NCBI GenBank assembly: GCA_004352715.1
Contig: SCFE01000107.1
Span: 92,833-156,832, forward strand
Origin: Hofstenia miamia
Lineage: Eukaryota; Xenacoelomorpha; Acoela
Length of the DNA stretch: 64,000 nt
Reading direction: 5' to 3'
Shown here: piece after piece, positions 25,033 through 34,000 of the stretch
Layout of the letters: every line of letters begins with the position of its first letter
How positions within the stretch are numbered: position 1 is the first letter of the stretch
Notes under the pieces: model-generated
Database searches by the model: none
Seen by the model: the letters and a program-made list of their open reading frames with translations, nothing else
What the model was told of the DNA's origin: nothing
Made by a program: the position numbers and the translations under genes

Positions 25033-28000
25033 NNNNNNNNNNNNNNNNNNNNNNNNNNNNNNNNNNNNNNNNNNNNNNNNNNNNNNNNNNNNNNNNNNNN
25101 NNNNNNNNNNNNNNNNNNNNNNNNNNNNNNNNNNNNNNNNNNNNNNNNNNNTATATATATATGTAATATAAAAATGTATACATCAGTAATGAAAGGTAAG
25201 CCGTGACTTTGTGGTCATACATGAGTTCGCGTCGCTAAGCTCAATTAAATTCTAATAATAGTCAAATCAGTAAATCCATATGCCTAAGTTTACATGTACA
25301 TGTGATGACATTTTTCGGTTTTCAATAGACACACTCATTACAGAGCGGTCTCGTCTAGAAGTAAATTCTTGTGTATTTAGACAGGTTTATTTGTAAGATG
25401 CAAATATGGGACATCTTTTTAAGCTTTCAAATTTGTGAGTAAAAATTTTGGATTAATTTTTTCAACAGTAACACAATCAGAAGTAGTGTTTTGTATCTTT
25501 ACTACTCTTACCAGTATCTCTTGATTTTTACAGCGTTTGAATTTTTCTAGACGATGATTTAGAAATGTCATATAATCCCTCCAATCATGATGTGCTTCTG
25601 CAAATTTCTTCAGAATTTCAACTGATGTTGTTAGTTATTCTCATTTTACACAACAGAATATTCTATTTCTAGAGAAGATGTTCATAAGCTAAACAGTTGA
25701 ACAAGTGCATGTGAAAGATTGTGATTCAAAGACGGTTTATCAGAATGGAGTTCTTCAAAGTGAAGTGTTCAATATGACACAGTAACCATACCACTAGTCG
25801 CACTGCATCCTTTTTATTAGAACAAAACTCACATCCACAACATTACTGCATCACATAAAGTCAAAGATGTTTTGAAACGCCAATTCCAGCAACATGTTAG
25901 CGCCCTTTTCATCAACTAGACTGCACAGGCTCCAGATTTTAAGTCATGTGACTTCTATCTTTGGGGAAGGACGTTTAAAACAAATATCATATTCAAAAAC
26001 AATTGTGATATGGAGCATTTCATACGCAGCTTTGCAGAAGAGATAAATAAGCCCACAAGATTGGCAGTTGCGGACCATCTTGTCTTGAACAAGTCAAGAA
26101 GGATAGATGTTGGAAATTTATGATTAAATTTCTGCTAAAAAGTTTCAACTGTATTGTTAGTCTATTGTATGTTAGTTACAATGTTAGCTATTACAAAATT
26201 TATCACTTTTTGTTCTTCTCTTATTTTTGCACAATATGTATATGTATGTGTTTGCATAAGCACGCAGTTATAGGCTAAATATATCTAAGTGAATGTAATG
26301 CATATTGATTTGAATATTTTAAGAAGTCTAAATTTCGGATTGAAGAGAATCAATTTAGACAAATGTTTCCTTTTGTTAAATTGAGACTCTTCTAAATTTT
26401 AAAGGGTTAAGATTAAACAGCTAACTTTCGAATTTTTATGAAATAAAGTAAATTTTACTTTACAATTTCCATTTTACCTGGGTTCAAAGATTCCGCTTTA
26501 AATATTTAAAAAAATTTAAATTCACTTTTAGCTAATGACGATGATCATCGTCTACCTCTTCTTGTTCGCATGAAAACTCAAAATATTTGCTTCATAGCCA
26601 ATAATCCATATCCATAACTGAAGCTAAAAAGAAACTAATTTATCTTTAACCTCGCAGCATTCTTTTCAATTTAATGATTTCGATTATGATAAATCATACT
26701 GTCGTCTATAGTTTATACCATGCCTAAATATATAGAAATATTTCCGAATTACTAATATATATATATATATATATCATTGGTAATTTGTCTTTTGTACAAA
26801 ATGCCTAGTTCTGTGTGTTTGCCGAAGCATTGACTAGCACTTGATGCATTTTAGTTTTTGGACCATTGTGTCAGTTGTTCTGAAAAACTCGCTAATCCAC
26901 GTCACGCCACATACAGCACAAAGCCCCAAAAGCTATTTGACGAAAACGGCAAAGAGATTACCAATGTTGTAGGTTTGGGTTTGGATCAAAAGGTTTGGTT
27001 GTCATTCGGAGAACCATTTATTAGTTGCAATGGTATGACATGTACATAATTTTATCAGAATTATTTGTATATATGATTTAAAATTATTTTCACAAGTACA
27101 AAAATAATAATAACATTTGAGTCCATCCAAACACTTAAATTAGTTCGAAAATATTAACAAAATTTTTCCTCACTAGTGTATAAGGCTAATGTAATGATTT
27201 TAAAAAGTCAAACACCCACGATGCCGTTTGTAATTTTTCATAAACATTTGTCGATTAAACCGAAATATTGAAATATTTTGGCAAAGATGATATGTGGGCC
27301 TAATTGCCATTCACTTGAATTGCAAGCACTTACAGACGAAGAGTTTCTTTCTTTAGAATACTCAAGAATCAATTTTTTATTCAGTTGTATTTATTCTATG
27401 GTGAATTTACCAAATTGTAATCAATTGTAGTTTTGTAGATAAATGAGTTACCAAATTTTTTTGACAGTATTTTTTGGCTTCTTGGATTGAAATCCAATTT
27501 TCTCACAAATAGGTGTCTAAGTTAATTAAACACCCCACGAAACAATGGCTTTACGACAATGCGAAGACATTTGCAGTGTTAAACTCAGAGCACTTCCGTC
27601 AATCTTATTTTGCTTTTTAAATGTTTGCTTATGGCGTCACTTGATTTCGCACGTGCTTAAGTAATAAAGCATTGTTTAGCGGATGTGCTATTGTCAGATC
27701 TATTCAATCTGACATTCCAAGTGACCCCACTGGAATCAAAATGTAAGCCTGCCAAGTAGTGTTGTACACGAAGTTTCCTCCTTGCTCAAACATGGAAGTG
27801 GCATTGCTCGGTACCACGTGTTATAGATGGTGTTTCGTAGCGTCATTGCCCTTGCGGAGAATTAAGGCATGATATGGGATTTATCTGAACATTATAGACA
27901 TGATCAGAATTGACACTAGACCCATTTCTAGCCTAGGTTTTTACATTGGCTGCATCCCATCTCCATCTTTTCAAAATCAAAGGCGTATCGATGCAGACCT

Positions 28001-31000
28001 CCAATCGGTGGATTCGGTGTAGTGTAACAAGCTGCAAGTAAGCTGACTGAATCGGTTGGGCTGGATATGATCTCAAGTAGGTCTTAAGTACTTCTACTAG
28101 CAGTGACTGCAATCAGGGCAGCCTGCTTCTTGCATCTAACAGCACCCACCTCCACCTGGAGTTATTAACCTAATATCTTTGCCAAAAGATGTAACTGACG
28201 CGGATTCTGGCCAAGGGAGCGTAAACCAATACCATGAGACGCCAATGCACATCCCAATGACGCTACGCCACTGATGGTTATTAATGATTTCGTCTTCCTA
28301 AATTTTTCCCAACACATAACTTTGGCTTCGATAATTGCCTTTTCATGTAATTTGGAACCCTGCCCTGAAATTTCTAGTGACTGGCTTGATAACTAATATT
28401 TCTTAAGGTTCATTGTTAAGCCTGACCAGCTCTTGCCTCCCTAACTGAGATTAACCACTAGAAGGACCAAAGCGGTCGTTTTGACCGCAAGATCAATTAG
28501 CAAGTCACATGATTTCTATTGCATCAGGAGCAGCTGCAAATGCTCCAATGATATTGTTCATATGCTCACTACCAATTAAATTTCAGAGTACAATAATCAG
28601 TTAATGAGACCAATGTTAGTTTGTATTGAATTTACCCAGAAGTACCGTAACTGTCATTTTGACCGCATATTTTTTACAGGTTAGTAAACCCATTTTGGCA
28701 CTCAGATATGCTAGTTTTTGAAGTGGTTTTGAAAATCATTCTCTGTTTTAATGGCTTCAACATCCAAGAGACCAAGGAGAAAGGCAGCAATTCAGTCTCA
28801 ATTTCTCATGGAGCTGAAAGACTATGATGGTAATTCAGGAGATGAATCAAATAGTGACACTGTGCCTGATCCAGCAATGGCCGAACCTGATTCAAGCCCA
28901 AATAACAGCACAGATAGTAGTGAATTGAACAATAGTCCAAAAAGTCCAGCAATTAGGAGGAATCGAAATTCTTCATTTGTATTTTCTGACAATGAGTTGA
29001 AGAGTAAAGGCGGTTTGATATCCTGGGAAATTAAGCCAATGACCATGAATACAGGTCGATCAAACCTTGCAAATATTGTTAGACAGATGCCCGGCCCAGA
29101 ATCATCATATCTCCTTCAAATATGCAAAGGCAGTCCACTAAATGCCTTTCGTATGATTCTTGATGATGATATTCTCTTGGCTATCACGCGATACATCAAT
29201 CTTGAGGCACGTAGAGTAAATAGAAATGCTAATTTGAAAATGGACCACAGTGATTTACAAAAGTTCATTGGATTAGTATTCAAAAAGGAAATTTTTAGTG
29301 GTGTGAATGCGCCAGTGAAATCATTTTGGAGCAATACTTGGGGTTTTCAAATTTTCAAACGGACAATGCGCAGAAAAAAAATTCTAAAAATATGAGATAT
29401 CTGAGGTTCGATGACAAACGGACAAGAGCTCAGCGATTGGAAAGTGACAAATTTAGGTTGATTTCAGAGTGCTGGAACCAAGTTATCACAAATTGCAGAC
29501 GCGGAATGAAACCTGGGTACGATGTTACAATGGATGAGCAGTTGCTGCCATGTAAGGTGCCTTGTCCGTTCATTCAATATATGCCAAACAAACCCGACAC
29601 ATTTGATATAAAATTTTGGGTGCTGGTTGACCTCGACACCAAATATATTTTAAATGGCTATCCTTATTTGGGCGCAAACGAAAACCGCAACAGTAGCCTC
29701 AGACTCTCCGAGGAGGTTGCCACAAAACGCATGCAACATTTTTATCATTAAGGGTTGAATGTAACATCCGACAACTTTTTCTCCTTAATTTCTCTTGTAT
29801 TAATCCTATTACATATGTTGAAACAATTCAGAGCAACAAAAAATTGTTTCCTCGTTGTATTAGTTATGTGCTCCCTCGCTTCGATTCAAAAATCTTCTAT
29901 TTCGACAATAAAATATCACTGACTCAGTATCAAGCGAAGCAAAAAGAAACATGTTCTTATTGTGAGCTCAATGCATTATCGTAATGTCTCTGTTTCAACA
30001 GAAGAAAAGAAAAACCAGAAACTATCACATCATATAATGGAACAAAATGTGGGGTTGATGCAGCAGACAATATGTTACGAAGATACTCAGTGCGAGCGGC
30101 CACTAGAATGTGGCCAGTTTCAGTTTTTTACAATATCCTGGATATCTCAACCTTAAATTCATGGATTCTGTATAGAAAGGCAACAGATAGTTCCACTTCG
30201 CGAAAAATTTCATTTTGAAACTTGCTAAAGAGTTGACTCAATCAGAGAATTTTGTGGATTCTGACGAATCAGTGAAAAACGCATTCAGTGTAAATTATGT
30301 CGTAACGAGACCAAATTTGCGTGCCAAAAGTGTTCTCAATGGGTTTGCGGAAAATACTCTAAAAAACATCATTATTGTAACCGCTGCATTTAAATTTTAT
30401 AAAAATTTTCAAAATGGTTACCTTAGAAATATAGTTTACTATTTCATGCTTACTGCGTTTACTAAAGTTTCTTTTGTTTTCAAGCGTTTTTTAGTCACTT
30501 TAGAAGAAAAGGTCCAAATGACCGCAATGCTCCTTTAAGGAATAAAAAAAGTCTGGTCCTTCTAGTGTTAAGCAGGCTGGGAATGACTGCTTTTTTCGAC
30601 AAAGAATACAATTATGAAGTTACACATTAAACTTAAGTCCGTCTATTTTATCCATTTGGAGAATCAAACCATGTCTAATACCACGGTTAGAATACGTGAT
30701 TGTTAGCAAGAAGACAAACAAATACATATCTTAACATTCTCATACTGTCGTAAGTTCCCTGCATTCTTAAGTATATTGTTATCAACTTTGCAAGACTAAA
30801 CGAAATGCTCTTGCCACTCACTCATTTGTTTTGCATCTTTTGAGACACTTTGGATAAACGTGAATTATAATCATTTAATGGGAAATAACCTATACGAGTT
30901 AGCTGCATTAGACAATTGAGATCACTATTTGCTTGATTCCTGTGTTTTTAAGTTTACAACACTAGAATATGTTGTCTTTATAATCGTTACTCTATAATAT

Positions 31001-34000
31001 GACTTAATACAGATGCTTATATTTTTTGTTTTTTTTTAAGTTTCTATTTTTAATATTTCCTTTGATTTTTTCGTTTTCTTTCCTGTTAATTTAGCGGGTT
31101 CAAAAAGCGTTTGCCTAATTACAATCTGGATAATTATATCATTGATTTTTAGAACGTGGAATCGAACTGGTTTGTTACACAGTCACTGCTGCAATTGATT
31201 CAGATGATGGCACTGTATTGTCTTTGCACAAAGGCCCACAATACATCGCGCCTAAGAGTTGCAGTTATGAGTAATATTTCTTTATTTTTCGAACATAAAA
31301 TTACGATGATCTCTTTAGCTTTAAATCGGATTTTATCATCGTTCCAGAATGGTCTCAAGATTTCAGCGTCAACTCTACTGATTCAAGCGATGAAAGCTCG
31401 CTAATTCCGAAGTCATCCACCTTCATAATCTCTAAGGTGAATCCTCTTTAAAAAACATTGGATTCGTTATATTTTTAGATCGATTCGAGTTTAGTTCTTT
31501 ATCCAAACTTTGAAATTGTAACAAAAAAAGAGCGTGGAAACAATTCAATGTGGCCTCCAAATGCCCAGTCATTTTCTTTGTCAAAAGTAGTTTTGATTTT
31601 TTTTCACTTGTAATGTTTTGTTTAGAAAGGTGTCATTTATTGCCGTTCATTCACGCAGTTATGTTTGGGGTTGAGTGCGAACCCCACGGAAAGCGAAGGT
31701 TACTTTGTTACTGCTGAAAAACGGTAAATTTTTTACAGTCCTTTCTATCTATATTAGTAGATTTTCATATAAGTTCTACTGCATATAGTTTTTGTCAAAC
31801 GATAATTCAACATTGGTCTGTAATATTTAATTTGAAATATGATATTTTTACATTAACAGTATCTGTTTACTTCTCGATTAAATTTCAATTTATTTCAAAA
31901 TTTGATCTGTTTACAATTGCCAACACTTTCCAGATCGAATTATCAAGAATACATTCATTTATGAAGTAATGCAAACTTTTGAATATCTTATTACAAGTTC
32001 AATCTGTTAGATTGGATTTTTTACACTTTTACATATTAAGTAAAAATTTGATATAATTGAGTAGCAAATATAATCTTTTCAACCCTGGGAGCCAATTTGA
32101 CCCCCTCCATATTTTTAGATATAACTCACACTTTTATATTTAACTTGTTCGGCCACTTTTGATGCAAAAATTATGCAGATAGCCCCAAGGGTTTCAAAGT
32201 TATAGTGATTTTAAGAAAAATAGTCCATGAAAAAATGACATTTCAAAAATAGCAATTTTGTATGTAAATGTTATAAATTAACATCAATGCAAAATTTTCA
32301 ATGCAGAATTACAATTCTATGTTTTATTTGCATTATAGGTCTTTCTCTTGATTCCTATTTAGTAATATTTTTAACATTTTGTGTCAATAATGAGAGATTA
32401 AGAAAATTTGATACATAGCCTAATGAATATGCGCATAATTATTATCCTATTGCAAAATGGTTTTTCGAAAATATTTCTGACATGTCAAAGTATCTCCGCA
32501 CCAAATTTGATGTTGATCGGATGCACCATTTCCGAGATCTTAGGGGGGGGATCGGTCCCCTCAAGAATAACTGCTACAAAAAAGCTCAGGTAAAATCGGG
32601 TTATGCAAAAGTATAAACAGTTATATAACTCTACTGTAGCAGTTTTGCTACAATAACTCAAAAGTGTTAGTAATAAGGTTATTGAGTAAACAATCCTTAC
32701 GAAATTTGTTAACTCATAAAAGAAAGATATGACCCCAGCAAATATAAAATGCAATTTTATTGATAGTGTTCTATGACAATGGCGATTTTATATATATATA
32801 TATATATATAATGATAATATATATATATATATGTATACTGATTATATATATATATATATATATATAATGATTCTACCACAGCTGAACAAGTAAGCCTCGC
32901 ATTTTGTGGACATGATCTATTGCAATGATCTGTAAAGAAAATGTTATGTAGAGTGTGCTGAACATTGGATATAAATCATTAATCATTGCACATTTTTATT
33001 TGAATAAAGCAGACCTCAGAAATTACTCAGTTCTACTCATCGCTCAATATGCACGACCATTTTACTATATGCTTGGAGACGGATTTGTGGATTTTAAATC
33101 TTGGCTTCATTACTGCTACAAACTTCAAAGAAGCTTTTCAGGGTTGTCTTACAAATGAACGTTTTACGAATAATCCTCTAAAGTTTCACTTGTGCTCGAG
33201 GGGGCAGAGATGGAATCGGATCCAACATTTTAGGATCCGATCCGAATTTTTAAAAGAATTTTAGTTTTCGATCCGAAACCAACCCGACTATACATAAGTA
33301 TTCTAAAAATAAATAAACATGGACCTAAAATATATTCATGTTTTTTCAAATGCGACTAGAAACTCTTAACTACTTCAACACTGTCTTGAGTTAAAAAATG
33401 GACATATACGATATACCGAGGAGGAAAAGTTAGAACTTGGACCGAGGTATTTGAAAAATGGGATGACTTACGCAGTAAAGAATGCAAGTCAACTAAAATC
33501 TAGTGAATTCTATATAACTTAAAAGCAATGTGGTGAAAAATTCAATGTTAAATTTTAAAATATTACAATAGTATCAAATGCTTTTTTTGTGAAAGCAACC
33601 GAGATCTTTAATGAAATGTCCTTGCATTTGCAATCATCTACAGTTTCTAAAAATGTAATGCACGAATATTTCCTAAATGAAAGTGGAATAACGAAAAATT
33701 ATAACTTTGAAGTACCTTAGCTGATAAACACAATCATATGGGGCTTATCGAAAATGGTGCTGCTCTGTAGATAATAAATTATTTTAAACAGTACTACAAT
33801 CTAATACAGTCAATTTTGGACAAGCAAACCTAAAAATTCAAGAATTATTTTTGTTCAATGGTCATAAAATGGGCCTAAAATGACTAGAATTTAAATGGGC
33901 CCAACCGGATTTCGGCTAGGCGTGACCTCAATTTTCGGCCAATGATCATCTATGTTTGAAATAGATTGCTTCCTTTATCTGTAATTGTCCTCCCACAAGA

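Noticed and set aside
32090-32580. Possible piggyBac-like MITE starting near AACCCTGGGAGCC
   Set aside because: No matching right terminus and no TTAA pair could be found.
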